Source: Streptomyces sp. Sge12 (GTDB lineage: Bacteria; Actinomycetota; Actinomycetes; Streptomycetales; Streptomycetaceae). From it: a DNA stretch of 64,000 nucleotides. The position numbers and the translations under genes were made by a program. The stretch spans positions 6,624,501 through 6,688,500 of the forward strand of contig NZ_CP020555.1 of the NCBI RefSeq assembly GCF_002080455.1, written 5' to 3'. The first letter of the stretch is position 1. Every line of letters starts with the position of its first letter. Positions 33,398 through 42,040 of this stretch are shown piece after piece. Under the pieces are notes generated by a model, which made no database searches, was not told the DNA's origin, and was given only the letters and a program-made list of their open reading frames with translations.

Positions 33398-35071
33398 GTG
33401 ATACGCAACGCGGCGCTGGCGAGCGCCGCCACACTGATCACCGGCACACTTGCGGCGAGCCTGCTGCTGGCCCCGCCGGCCTCGGCGGCCTCCGCCGGCA
33501 GCGACGGCAGGCTGCCCGAGGCGCTGGGCGCGCAGATCGCCGCCGCCCGCGCCGCCCGCGCCGGGATCGACTGGAAGGACTGCCCGGCGGACTGGGGCTT
33601 CGAGAAGCCCATCCAGTGCGGCTGGGTGAAGGTCCCGCTCGACTACGCGAAGCCGTACGGCAAGACCATCGACATCGCCGTCGACCGGATCGGCAGCACG
33701 GGCACCAAGGAGGAGCGCCAGGGCGCCCTCGTCTACAACCCCGGCGGCCCCGGCGGCTCCGGCATGCGCTTCCCGCGCCGCGTCACCACCAAGAGCCCGC
33801 TGTGGGTCAACACCTCCAAGGCCTACGACTTCGTGGGCTTCGACCCGCGCGGTGTCGGCCACTCCGCGCCCATCTCCTGCATCGACCCGCAGGAGTTCGT
33901 GAAGGCCCCCAAGGCCGACCCGGTCCCCGACTCCGAGGCCGACAAGCGCGCCCAGCGCAAGCTCGCCGCCGAGTACGCGGACGGCTGCAAGGAGCGCAGC
34001 GGCGAGATGCTGCCGCACATGACCACGCCGAACACCGCCCGCGACCTCGACGTGATCCGGGCCGGCCTCGGCGAGAAGAAGCTGAACTACCTCGGCGTCT
34101 CCTACGGCACCTACCTGGGCGGGGTCTACGCGACCCTCTTCCCGACCCACGTGCGCCGCATGATCGTCGACAGCGTGGTGGACCCGTCCCAGGACAACAT
34201 CTGGTACGAGGCCAACCTCGGCCAGGACGTCGCCTTCCAGATGCGCTGGAACGACTGGCAGGACTGGGTCGCCAAGAACGACGCCGTCTTCCACCTCGGC
34301 GACACCCGCGCCAAGGTCGAGGCCAAGTGGCAGGAGCTGCGCGGCAAGGCCAAGGCCAAGCCGCTCGGCGGGATCGTCGGCCCGGCCGAGCTCATCGGCT
34401 TCTTCCAGGGCGCCCCCTACTACGACTCCTCCTGGGTGCCCGTCGCCCAGACCTTCGCGGCCTGGGCCGCCGGTGACGAGCAGGCGCTCATCGACGCCAT
34501 CGCCCCGGACATGTCGGACACCAAGGGCAACGCGGCCTCCGAGAACGGCAACGCCGTCTACACCGCCGTCGAGTGCGCCGACGCGAAGTGGCCCACCAGC
34601 TGGTCCAAGTGGGACCGCGACAACTCCAAGCTGCACCAGAAGTACCCGTTCCTGACCTGGTCCAACGCGTGGATGAACCTGCCCTGCGCGACCTGGAAGT
34701 CCAAGCAGAGCAACCCGATCGCGGTCGGCGCCAAGCACGGCCTGCCCCCCGTGCTGATCGTCCAGTCCGAGCGGGACGCGGCCACGCCGTACAAGGGCGC
34801 GGTCGAGCTGCACCGCCGCCTGGCCGGCTCGCGTCTGATCACCGAGAAGAGCGCGGGCTCGCACGGTGTCACCAGCCTGGTGAACCCCTGCATCAACACC
34901 CGGGTGGACACCTACCTGCTCACCGGCAAGGTCGACGCCAAGGACGTGACGTGCGCCCCGCACGCCACCCCCGTGGCCCCGGCCGCGGCCGCGGCGAAGT
35001 CCCTGTCCACCGACGCCCCGGCCGAGTCCTCGGTCTTCCCGGCGCCGGAAGAGCTCCCCGCCGTCCGCTAA
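33398..35071 (+). CDS. Secreted tripeptidyl aminopeptidase-like alpha/beta hydrolase
   Basis: The 557-residue exported protein starts at GTG 33398. A Sec signal peptide (LASAATLITGTLAASLLLAPPASAAS) precedes a mature enzyme with VYNPGGPGGSGMRF (oxyanion region), nucleophile elbow LGVSYGTYLGG (Ser), LIVQSERDAATPYKGA (Asp) and AGSHGV (His). This matches the Streptomyces SlpD/SlpE/Tap peptidases, which remove N-terminal tripeptides from secreted proteins. The C-terminus has a low-complexity Ala/Pro tail. It follows the urease operon but has its own 182-base upstream region. Confidence 0.93.
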   Translation: MIRNAALASAATLITGTLAASLLLAPPASAASAGSDGRLPEALGAQIAAARAARAGIDWKDCPADWGFEKPIQCGWVKVPLDYAKPYGKTIDIAVDRIGSTGTKEERQGALVYNPGGPGGSGMRFPRRVTTKSPLWVNTSKAYDFVGFDPRGVGHSAPISCIDPQEFVKAPKADPVPDSEADKRAQRKLAAEYADGCKERSGEMLPHMTTPNTARDLDVIRAGLGEKKLNYLGVSYGTYLGGVYATLFPTHVRRMIVDSVVDPSQDNIWYEANLGQDVAFQMRWNDWQDWVAKNDAVFHLGDTRAKVEAKWQELRGKAKAKPLGGIVGPAELIGFFQGAPYYDSSWVPVAQTFAAWAAGDEQALIDAIAPDMSDTKGNAASENGNAVYTAVECADAKWPTSWSKWDRDNSKLHQKYPFLTWSNAWMNLPCATWKSKQSNPIAVGAKHGLPPVLIVQSERDAATPYKGAVELHRRLAGSRLITEKSAGSHGVTSLVNPCINTRVDTYLLTGKVDAKDVTCAPHATPVAPAAAAAKSLSTDAPAESSVFPAPEELPAVR

Positions 35072-35113
35072 GGACGCGCGGGACGGCACGGCACAGGACG
35101 AGCGGGAGAGGGC

Positions 35114-35824
35114 TCAGCGCGCGGAGCGCCGGGCCCTCTTCCGCTGTTCCTCCTCCTCGGCCTTGACCTCGGCCGCGTACCGGTCGACGTACTCCTGGCC
35201 GGACAGCCCGAGGATCGCGTACATGATCTCGTCGGTGACCGCCCGCAGGACGGCGCGCTCGCCCTCCATCCCGGCGTACCGGGAGAAGTCCAGCGGCTCG
35301 CCGAAGCGGATCGTCACCCGCCGGATCTTCGGGATCTTCTTCCCGGGCGGCTGGATCTCGAAGGTGCCCACCATCGCGCAGGGCACCACGGGCACCCCGG
35401 CGCCCAGCGCCAGCGCCGCCACCCCCACCTTGCCCTTGTAGAGCCGCCCGTCGTGCGAGCGCGTCCCCTCCGGATAGATGCCCAGCAGCTCGTCCTTGGC
35501 CAGTACGGACAGCCCCTCGCGCAGGGCCGCCTGCCCGGCGTTCTTGCCCGAGCGGTCCACGGGGATCTGCCCGGCGCTGCGGAAGAAGGCGGCGGTGAGC
35601 CGCCCCTTGACCCCGGGGCCCGTGAAGTACTCGGCCTTCGCGAGGAAAGTGATCCTCCGCTTGAGGATCGCCGGCATCAGGAAGTGGTCGGAGAACGACA
35701 GGTGGTTGCCCGCGACGATCGCCGCACCCTCGGCCGGGATGTTCTCCAGGCCCTCGATCCGCGGTCTGAACAGCAGCCGCAGCAGGGGACCGAGCAACAC
35801 GTGCTTGAGCAAGTGGTAGAACAC
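35114..35824 (-). CDS. 1-acyl-sn-glycerol-3-phosphate acyltransferase (PlsC family)
   Basis: The 236-residue protein has the acyltransferase blocks NHLSFSD (NHx4D), GQIPVDRSG, YPEGTRSHDG and a later VPVVPCAMVG. The N-terminus (FYHLLKHVLLGPLLRLLF) is a membrane-associating helix; the tail is a highly charged Lys/Glu/Arg segment. It probably makes phosphatidic acid at the inner membrane face. The start is GTG. It converges on the secreted peptidase gene. Confidence 0.92.
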   Translation of the reverse strand: MFYHLLKHVLLGPLLRLLFRPRIEGLENIPAEGAAIVAGNHLSFSDHFLMPAILKRRITFLAKAEYFTGPGVKGRLTAAFFRSAGQIPVDRSGKNAGQAALREGLSVLAKDELLGIYPEGTRSHDGRLYKGKVGVAALALGAGVPVVPCAMVGTFEIQPPGKKIPKIRRVTIRFGEPLDFSRYAGMEGERAVLRAVTDEIMYAILGLSGQEYVDRYAAEVKAEEEEQRKRARRSAR

Positions 35825-35908
35825 CAGGCCGCTCCTGTCGATATCCCGTTGTCACCGCCAGTTTACGGACGGTGAGACGCGAGGTGCAGGGGGCGGAGGT
35901 GACATTGC

Positions 35909-36067
35909 TCAGACATTGCGCGCGGCGGCCATCCCGGCGGTCAGCAGTCCCAGCACGACCCAGCCGAACCACAGCCAGCCGTTGCTGCCGAGCGCCACGG
36001 AGTACGCGGCCACGGCCACCAGTGCGGCGAAGGTCATGACTGCCATCGCCTTAACGGATCCGGTCAT
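35909..36067 (-). CDS. Small two-helix membrane protein
   Basis: The 52-residue protein starts at ATG 36067 (MTGSVKAMAVMTFAALVAVAAYSVALG), with two hydrophobic helices separated by SNGWLWF and ending AAARNV. It lies 32 bases after the CtaG-type gene on the same strand, so it is probably co-transcribed and may be a small accessory of that membrane protein. The family is not recognised. Confidence 0.7.
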   Translation of the reverse strand: MTGSVKAMAVMTFAALVAVAAYSVALGSNGWLWFGWVVLGLLTAGMAAARNV

Positions 36068-36099
36068 GCCCCATGGTGGCGCGCAAAGGCGGGATCGCG

Positions 36100-37056
36100 C
36101 TACTGGCCACGCGCTTGGAGCGAGGCGAGATACGAGTTGTACGCCTCCAGCTCCTTGTCGCCGTTGCGCTCCTCGGCCCGGTCGGACCGCCGTGCGGCCC
36201 GCTGCTCGGAGTGGTACCACTGGTAGACGAGGGCGATCAGGACCAGCACCGAGGGGATCTCGCTGAAGGCCCAGGCGATGCCGCCGCCCCACTGCTGGTC
36301 GAGCAGCGGATCGATGCCCAGCGACGCCGGCGGGTTCGCGTACGTCTTGATCATCGGCTGGCTCGCCATCATCAGGGCGATGCCGAAGAAGGCGTGGAAG
36401 GGCATGCCCGCGAACAGCTCCAGCATCCGCATGACGTAGCCCGGCCGGTGCGGCCCCGGGTCGATGCCCATGATCGGCCAGAAGAAGATCAGGCCGACCG
36501 CGAGGAAGTGGACCATCATCGCGATGTGCCCGGTGCGGCTCTCCATCAGGAAGTCGAAGAGCGGGGTGAAGTACAGCGCGTACAGGCTCGCGATGAACAT
36601 CGGGATCGTGAAGGCCGGGTGGGTGATCACCTTCATGTACCGGCTGTGCAGCAGCATGAGCAGCAGCTCGCGCGGCCCCTTGTGACCGCGGGCGGCGGGC
36701 GGCAGCGCACGCAGCGCCAGTGTCACCGGAGCGCCCAGCAGGACCAGGATCGGGGTGATCATGCTGATCACCATGTGCTGCACCATGTGCACGCTGAACA
36801 TGACCATGCCGTAGTCGTTCAGCTTGGTGCACATCACGAGGACCACGGTCAGCACGCCCGTCACGAAGGCGACCGTCCGGCCCATCGGCCAGGCGTCCCC
36901 GCGCCGGTGCAGCCGCAGCACGCCCCACCCGTACAGGGCGAGCCCGATCAGCGAGCCGAACAGGAAGAAGGCGTCGAAGGAGAACTCCAGACCACGCCCG
37001 AGAGTGAACGGCGGCAGGTCCATGTCCATGTCCATGCCGTGCCCGCTGTGATCCAT
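36100..37056 (-). CDS. Cytochrome c oxidase assembly factor CtaG-type membrane protein
   Basis: The protein is 318 residues from ATG 37056, with GGGAG upstream. A His/Met-rich N-terminus (MDHSGHGMDMDMDLPP) suited to copper binding is followed by about seven or eight membrane helices. Conserved family segments include HMVQHMVISMITPILVLLGAP, HFLAVGLIFFWPIMGIDP and PFHAFFGIALM, with paired membrane His. Caa3_CtaG proteins help load copper into heme-copper oxidases. The small gene downstream may be a partner. Confidence 0.9.
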   Translation of the reverse strand: MDHSGHGMDMDMDLPPFTLGRGLEFSFDAFFLFGSLIGLALYGWGVLRLHRRGDAWPMGRTVAFVTGVLTVVLVMCTKLNDYGMVMFSVHMVQHMVISMITPILVLLGAPVTLALRALPPAARGHKGPRELLLMLLHSRYMKVITHPAFTIPMFIASLYALYFTPLFDFLMESRTGHIAMMVHFLAVGLIFFWPIMGIDPGPHRPGYVMRMLELFAGMPFHAFFGIALMMASQPMIKTYANPPASLGIDPLLDQQWGGGIAWAFSEIPSVLVLIALVYQWYHSEQRAARRSDRAEERNGDKELEAYNSYLASLQARGQ

Positions 37057-37159
37057 CTGTTCACTCCCTTGACCGTGGTGCCCCACCACAGTAATGCCGC
37101 CCCCGTACGCTCTTGCGCGCGGGGGCGGCCCAGGATAGAGGGGGCGTACAAAAGGGGCG

Positions 37160-38185
37160 TCAGAGAACCGTCTGCGCCTCGTCGTACCGCTCGGCCGGAA
37201 CCGTCTTGAGGGTCGACGTCGCCTCGGAGAGCGGCACCATCACGATGTCCGTGCCGCGCAGCGCCGTCAGCATGCCGAACTCACCGCGGTGGGCGGCCTC
37301 CACGGCGTGCCAGCCGAAGCGGGTGGCGAGGACCCGGTCGTACGCGGTGGGCGTGCCGCCGCGCTGGACGTGGCCCAGGATCACCGGCCGGGCCTCCTTG
37401 CCCAGGCGGTTCTCCAGCTCCACGGCGAGCCGGTTGCCGATGCCGGCGAACCGCTCGTGGCCGTAGATGTCCTTGCCGCGCTCCTCGAAGTCCATCGAGC
37501 CGGGCCTGGGCTTGGCGCCCTCGGCCACCACGACGATCGCGAACCGCTTGCCCGCCGAGAACCGCTCGCCGACGATCTCCGTCAGCTCGTCGATGTCGAA
37601 GGGGCGCTCCGGCACGACGATCGCGTGCGCGCCGGCCGCCATGCCCGAGTGCAGGGCGATCCAGCCGGTGTGGCGGCCCATGACCTCCACGACCATCACG
37701 CGCTGGTGGGACTCGGCGGTGGTCTTCAGCCGGTCCAGCGCCTCGGTGGCCACCCCGACGGCGGTGTCGAAGCCGAAGGTGACATCGGTGGAGGCGATGT
37801 CGTTGTCGATGGTCTTCGGGACGCCGACGATGGGCAGACCGGCCTGCGAGAGCAGGTTCGCGGCCTTCAGCGTGCCCTCGCCGCCGATCGGGATGATCGC
37901 GTCGAGGCCCAGGTCCGCGACGTGGCCGCGGGCGCGCTCCACACCGTCGCGCAGGTGCGCGGGCTGGACCCGGGAGGAGCCGAGGATGGTGCCGCCGCGG
38001 GCGAGGATGCCGCCGACGGCGTCGAGGTCGAGCTTGCGGTAGTCCGCCTCCAGCAGGCCCTTCCAGCCGTCGAGGAAGCCGATGACCTCATCGCCGTGGT
38101 CGACGACGGCGCGGTGCACGACGGAACGGATGACGGCGTTGAGACCGGGGCAGTCGCCACCGGAAGTGAGCACACCTATGCGCAT
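37160..38185 (-). CDS. pfkA: 6-phosphofructokinase, ATP-type group III
   Basis: The 341-residue cytoplasmic glycolytic enzyme converts fructose-6-phosphate to fructose-1,6-bisphosphate. It has GVLTSGGDCPGLNAVIR (ATP binding), IGGEGTLKAA, PKTIDNDI (catalytic Asp), MGRHTGWIA and GHVQRGGTPTAYDR. At the positions that separate phosphoryl donors it has Gly (GGEGT) and Lys (VPKTID), the actinomycete ATP-dependent combination rather than the Asp/Lys of PPi enzymes. ATG 38185 gives the usual length. Streptomyces usually carry several paralogues; which one this is cannot be decided here. Confidence 0.95.
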   Translation of the reverse strand: MRIGVLTSGGDCPGLNAVIRSVVHRAVVDHGDEVIGFLDGWKGLLEADYRKLDLDAVGGILARGGTILGSSRVQPAHLRDGVERARGHVADLGLDAIIPIGGEGTLKAANLLSQAGLPIVGVPKTIDNDIASTDVTFGFDTAVGVATEALDRLKTTAESHQRVMVVEVMGRHTGWIALHSGMAAGAHAIVVPERPFDIDELTEIVGERFSAGKRFAIVVVAEGAKPRPGSMDFEERGKDIYGHERFAGIGNRLAVELENRLGKEARPVILGHVQRGGTPTAYDRVLATRFGWHAVEAAHRGEFGMLTALRGTDIVMVPLSEATSTLKTVPAERYDEAQTVL

Positions 38186-38323
38186 GGCAGGAACGGACCT
38201 TTGCAACGTGGGCCGACGACCGGACCACGTCGTCCGGTTGGAACTACGGCCACCCTACAAGCGGTGGAGCGGTGGGCTGAACCATCCTCCACATGCTGGT
38301 CGCACTCGTCGTACAAAACCACG

Positions 38324-38357
38324 TCGGCCCGGTTCCCCCTAGGGAAAACCGGGCCGA
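38324..38357. terminator. Hairpin terminator after the murT-gatD operon
   Basis: Arms TCGGCCCGGTT and AACCGGGCCGA (11 bp, perfect) enclose CCCCCTAGGGAA, which can extend the stem. It lies 44 bases past the gatD stop and well upstream of the pfkA start, so it ends gatD transcription. Confidence 0.8.
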
Positions 38358-38400
38358 ACACATGATGGAGGGGCCGCCCCGATGAGCGGTCCGCCGGGTG

Positions 38401-39129
38401 CTACGCGGGCTGCGTCGCGGCGGCGATGCGCTCCGCGCGCAGCGCCTCGTACCACCGGTCGTCTATGGCCGGCAGTGCGTTCACATCGAGGGCCAGCTTC
38501 AGCAGCAGGTCCGCGATCTGCGGGTTGCGGGCCATCACGGGACCGTGCATGTACGTGCCGAACACCGTGTCGTTGTACGCGCCTTCGGTGCCGTCGCCGG
38601 TGCCGTTGCCGCGGCCCATGGTCACCCGGGCGAACGGCCGGGCCGTCGGTCCGAGGTGGGTCACGCCCTGGTGGTTCTCGAAGCCGGTCAGCTGCGGCAG
38701 GTTCAGGCGCGGGTCGATGTCGGCGAGGACGTCGCCGACGCACCGCTCGCCCTCACCGCGCAGGGTGACGACGTCCAGCAGGCCGAGGCCCTCCTGGCGC
38801 TGGCCCTGGTCGTTGACGAACTCCTTGCCGAGGATCTGGTACCCGGCGCAGACGGAGAAGACGATCGCCCCGTTCGAGACGGCGCGCTCCAGGCCGCCGT
38901 CGCGCAGCAGGCGCTCCGCGGCGAGGCGCTGCGGCCGGTCCTCGCCGCCGCCGATCAGGTAGATGTCGCCCGAGGTGGGGATGGGCTGGTCGCTGCGCAC
39001 GTCCACGCGCTGCACGTCCAGGCCGCGCTGGCGCGCCCGGCGCTCCACCACGAGGGCGTTGCCCTGGTCTCCGTACGTGCTCAGCAGGTCCGGGTAGACC
39101 CACACCAGACGCAGGCTGTTGTCGCTCAT
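38401..39129 (-). CDS. gatD: Lipid II isoglutaminyl synthase, glutaminase subunit GatD
   Basis: The 242-residue class-I (CobB/CobQ-like) glutamine amidotransferase has nucleophile Cys in IVFSVCAGYQILGKEF and catalytic His in GTYMHGPVMARNP. The N-terminus (LRLVWVYPDLLSTYGDQGNA) is that of GatD. It provides ammonia to MurT for amidation of the D-Glu of lipid II, needed for peptidoglycan cross-linking. It begins 19 bases after murT; GatD-MurT is an obligate complex. Confidence 0.95.
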   Translation of the reverse strand: MSDNSLRLVWVYPDLLSTYGDQGNALVVERRARQRGLDVQRVDVRSDQPIPTSGDIYLIGGGEDRPQRLAAERLLRDGGLERAVSNGAIVFSVCAGYQILGKEFVNDQGQRQEGLGLLDVVTLRGEGERCVGDVLADIDPRLNLPQLTGFENHQGVTHLGPTARPFARVTMGRGNGTGDGTEGAYNDTVFGTYMHGPVMARNPQIADLLLKLALDVNALPAIDDRWYEALRAERIAAATQPA

Positions 39130-39148
39130 GCTCTTGTCCTTATGGGTA

Positions 39149-40387
39149 CTAGTTGCCGACGCGGCGGCGCACGTCCTGGAAGGCGGTGTAGTTGGCGATC
39201 AGCTCGATCTGTCCGGGCGGCGCGAGCTGCACGGCCTCGTCGAGGGTCTCGCACACCCGGAAGTCCAGGCCCGCGACCTCGAGGCGGACCGCGAGGTCCA
39301 GCTTGCGGTCGCCGATCACGAAGATCGGGTGACCGAGCAGCCGCGGGTAGTCCACGTCCCACAGCCAGGAGGTGTCGGTGCCGTCGGCGCCGCGCGCGTT
39401 CACCGAGAGGATCACCGGGGTCGGCGGGGGATCGATCAGCGAAAACGTTTCGAGCCAGCCCGCCGGGTTCTTCGCGAGCAGCAGCCGCAGCTCACGGCCC
39501 TGGAAGTTCACCACGTCGTAGCGGCCGGCGACGGCCTGCACCTGGTACATCCGCTCCAGCGCGACCTGCGGCGGGACGCCGAAGACGGCGGCCACGGCGG
39601 CGGAGGTGGCGGCGTTGGCCTTGTTGGCGCGGCCCGGCAGCTGGAGGTGGATCGGCCAGGCACTGCCGTGGGGGTCCAGGACGTGGTCGCCGGAGAGCAC
39701 CCAGGTCGGGGTCGGGCGCCGGAAGCCGCACTCGCCGCAGAACCAGTCGTCGCCGGGGCGCTGCATGACGCCGCCGCAGGAGGGGCACGACCAGGCGTCG
39801 TCCTTCCACTCCTGGCCGGCCGCGACCCACACCACGTTCTGGGAGGAGGAGGCGGACCACACGATCAGCGGGTCGTCGCAGTTGGCGACGATGACCGCCT
39901 TGGAGCCCTGGAGGCCCTCGCGCCACTTCTCCGCGAGCATGCGGGTCTCGGCGGCGCGGTCCAGCTGGTCGCGGGAGAGGTTGAGCAGGGCGATCACCTT
40001 GGGGGTGACGTCCCGGGCTACTCCGGCCAGGTACTTCTCGTCGACCTCGATGACGCCGTACTTGGCGTCCGAACCACCGGCCAGCGCCGAGGTGATGCCG
40101 GCGGGCATGTTGGCGCCGAGGGCGTTGGAGACGACCGGACCGCTGGCCCGCAGGGCCTCCGCGATCAGCCGGGTCGTCGTGGTCTTGCCGTTCGTCGCGG
40201 AGACGAGGACGACATCGAGATGTTGCGCCAGCGCGCCGAGGAGATCGGGGTCGAGCCTGAGTGCGACCTTGCCACCGATCACCGATCCGCTTCCGCGTCC
40301 CGCGGCCCGCGACACCGCCGCCGCGGCCTTGCCCGCCGTCACGGCCAGCTTGGCCCGCGGCGAAAGCGGCTCCGTGTTGCCTGCCAT
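39149..40387 (-). CDS. murT: Lipid II isoglutaminyl synthase, Mur-ligase-like subunit MurT
   Basis: The 412-residue protein has the ATP-binding loop VVLVSATNGKTTTTRLIAE and Mur ligase central domain features (EVDEKYLAGV, NLSRDQLDR). A four-Cys zinc ribbon (SCPSCGG...FCGECGF) is inserted between the ATP and C-terminal regions, diagnostic of MurT against MurC-F. It activates the D-Glu carboxylate so that GatD ammonia forms D-isoglutamine. GGAGGAC precedes ATG 40387. Confidence 0.96.
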   Translation of the reverse strand: MAGNTEPLSPRAKLAVTAGKAAAAVSRAAGRGSGSVIGGKVALRLDPDLLGALAQHLDVVLVSATNGKTTTTRLIAEALRASGPVVSNALGANMPAGITSALAGGSDAKYGVIEVDEKYLAGVARDVTPKVIALLNLSRDQLDRAAETRMLAEKWREGLQGSKAVIVANCDDPLIVWSASSSQNVVWVAAGQEWKDDAWSCPSCGGVMQRPGDDWFCGECGFRRPTPTWVLSGDHVLDPHGSAWPIHLQLPGRANKANAATSAAVAAVFGVPPQVALERMYQVQAVAGRYDVVNFQGRELRLLLAKNPAGWLETFSLIDPPPTPVILSVNARGADGTDTSWLWDVDYPRLLGHPIFVIGDRKLDLAVRLEVAGLDFRVCETLDEAVQLAPPGQIELIANYTAFQDVRRRVGN

Positions 40388-40510
40388 CGTCCCTTGTCCT
40401 CCTTGCGTCGGTCGGCCCCAGCCTATCCAGTACCGGCCCGGGCCTTGACCGCGGCGCCCCCGGCCCGCCGCGGATCTCCTCATATAGTCGCCCGTCGTAG
40501 GCTTACGGCC

Positions 40511-41065
40511 ATGCGACAGCGCCCCATCCCCGGTACCACCGGCCTCGTCCGCACCATGAGCCTGCTGGGTGATCCGGTGCTCCACTCCGCGTGCGCGGAC
40601 GTCACCGCATTCGGCCCGGAACTCGACCGGCTCATCGAGGACATGTTCGCGACGATGTACGCCGCCGAGGGTGTCGGGCTCGCCGCGAACCAGATCGGCG
40701 TCGGACAGCGGGTCTTCGTCTACGACTGCCCCGACGACGAGGACGTCCGCCACGTCGGGCACATCGTCAACCCGCGGCTGGTGACGGCCGACGGGGACGA
40801 GTTCCTGGGGCCGGAGGGGTGCCTGTCCCTGCCGGGGCTGGAGGCGGGGACGGTCCGCTTCGACCACGCGGTGGTGGAAGGGGTCACCTCGGACGGTGCG
40901 GCGGTGCGGATCTCGGGGACGGGGTTCTTCGCGCGGTGCCTGCAGCACGAGTGCGACCACCTCGACGGGACGGTGTACGCGGACCGCGTGACGGGGCTGC
41001 GGGCCCGTCGCCTGCGGCGGGCCATCCGGAAGACCCCCTGGGGAGCCCGGGCCCAGCAGGACTAG
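40511..41065 (+). CDS. def: Peptide deformylase
   Basis: The 184-residue Fe/Zn enzyme removes the formyl group from nascent N-terminal Met. All three motifs are present: GVGLAANQIGV (motif 1, with Asn where most have Pro), EGCLSLPG (metal Cys) and QHECDHLDG (metal His pair plus catalytic Glu). The start ATG 40511 is followed by MRQRPIPGTTGLVRTM, as in actinomycete Def. It is divergent from murT and convergent with the TetR gene through the dispersed repeat. Confidence 0.95.
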   Translation: MRQRPIPGTTGLVRTMSLLGDPVLHSACADVTAFGPELDRLIEDMFATMYAAEGVGLAANQIGVGQRVFVYDCPDDEDVRHVGHIVNPRLVTADGDEFLGPEGCLSLPGLEAGTVRFDHAVVEGVTSDGAAVRISGTGFFARCLQHECDHLDGTVYADRVTGLRARRLRRAIRKTPWGARAQQD

Positions 41066-41100
41066 GGCGGAGCCCCGCGAAACCCGGCTCCGCCGGGCAC

Positions 41101-41179
41101 CGGGCTCCGCCCGGACCCGCGCCTCAAACGCCGGCGAGGCTGGACTCCGCCCGGCGAGGCTGGATTCGGCCCGGCGAGG
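41101..41179. repeat. Dispersed intergenic repeat, copy B, with 3' tandem iterations
   Basis: The block CGGGCTCCGCCCGGACCCGC...CTCAAACGCCGGCGAGGCTGG (41101-41143) matches copy A at 21366. It is followed by two more degenerate iterations of the ~20-bp CCGGCGAGGCTGGA unit, reaching the tetR stop at 41180. GGGC-TCC-GCCC type hairpins make it terminator-like. Confidence 0.75.
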
Positions 41180-41824
41180 TTAGAAGCCCGGGCCGTCCTT
41201 GCGGTTGCCGGCCGTGGCCAGGCGGCCCCAGAGGAGGTCGGTGAGGCCCGCGACGAGCTCCGCGCGGTCGCAGGGGCGTTCGCCCAGCCACCAGTCGCCG
41301 GCCGCGTGCATCATGCCGACGATGCCGTGGCCCCAGATCCGGGCGAGCCGTTCGCCGCCCGGGCCGAGGTCCACCCGTTCGCCGATCACCTCCGCCAGCT
41401 CCTCGCCGAGCCTGCGCAGCAGCGGGGCCGAGTGCAGCCCGACGTCGAAGCCGCGTTCGGCGCTGTGGGAGTCCTCGGCCGGGTGCATGAGGAAGCGGTA
41501 GACCTGCGGGCGGGCCTCGATGGCGGCGAGGTAGGTGTCGAGGGTCGCCTCCACCCGGCGGCGCCGCTCCGCGGGCGCGTCCAGCGCGGCCCGCAGGGAG
41601 TCGAGCAGGGCATCGGTGTGCCGGACGGCGAGCGCCTGGTAGAGGCCCGCCTTGTCCCCGAAGTGCCGGTAGAGGATGGGCTTGGTGATGCCGGCCTCCG
41701 CCGCGATCGCGTTCATGGAGGCCTTGGGGCCGTCCCTGAGCACGACCCGGTCGGCGGCTTCGAGCAGCTCCCGCCGGCGGCGTTCGGCCGCTCCCGGCTC
41801 GCCGGCCCGCTGAGTGGTCTCCAT
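41180..41824 (-). CDS. TetR family regulator, acyl-CoA metabolism type
   Basis: The protein is 214 residues from ATG 41824 (GGAGAG upstream). The N-terminal TetR HTH is clear (ELLEAADRVVLRDGPKASMNAIAAEAGITKPILYRHFGDKAGLYQAL); the C-terminal ligand domain is helical. It is divergent from an acyl-CoA dehydrogenase, with two palindromes in the gap (41956-41969, 41990-42006). That suggests it represses the dehydrogenase and itself until an acyl-CoA ligand binds. The ligand is inferred from context only. Confidence 0.92.
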   Translation of the reverse strand: METTQRAGEPGAAERRRRELLEAADRVVLRDGPKASMNAIAAEAGITKPILYRHFGDKAGLYQALAVRHTDALLDSLRAALDAPAERRRRVEATLDTYLAAIEARPQVYRFLMHPAEDSHSAERGFDVGLHSAPLLRRLGEELAEVIGERVDLGPGGERLARIWGHGIVGMMHAAGDWWLGERPCDRAELVAGLTDLLWGRLATAGNRKDGPGF

Positions 41825-41945
41825 GACGTGTTTCTCTCCCCGCCCTTGCGATGTGCGTGACGCCCACGCAACGTAACACCCGGCACACCCTGTCGATCCA
41901 ATCGGCGGCCACCCCGTCCGGCGTCGTGGCCGGTGCGGATGCTGC

Positions 41946-42006
41946 TTGACAGTGCTTACTCGCCAGTAACAGACTGTGGTCTTCGCGTAGGTTACCGCTA
42001 GTAACC
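41946..42006 (+). promoter_or_regulatory. Dual TetR-type operators at the acyl-CoA dehydrogenase promoter
   Basis: TTGACA (41946-41951) is a consensus -35 element; the matching -10 is weak. TTACT-CGCC-AGTAA (41956-41969) lies in the spacer just behind it, and GGTTAC-CGCTA-GTAACC (41990-42006) lies about 34 bp further on. Both share the TTAC...GTAA core. Binding would block the promoter directly. Confidence 0.65.
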
Positions 42007-42040
42007 TCCGCAGGGACGAGTACAGACAGGTGGAGGGGAC

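Noticed and set aside
33239..35089. 616-codon frame antisense to the secreted peptidase
   Set aside because: Composition mirrors the sense gene's third-position GC bias and shows no domain or ribosome site.
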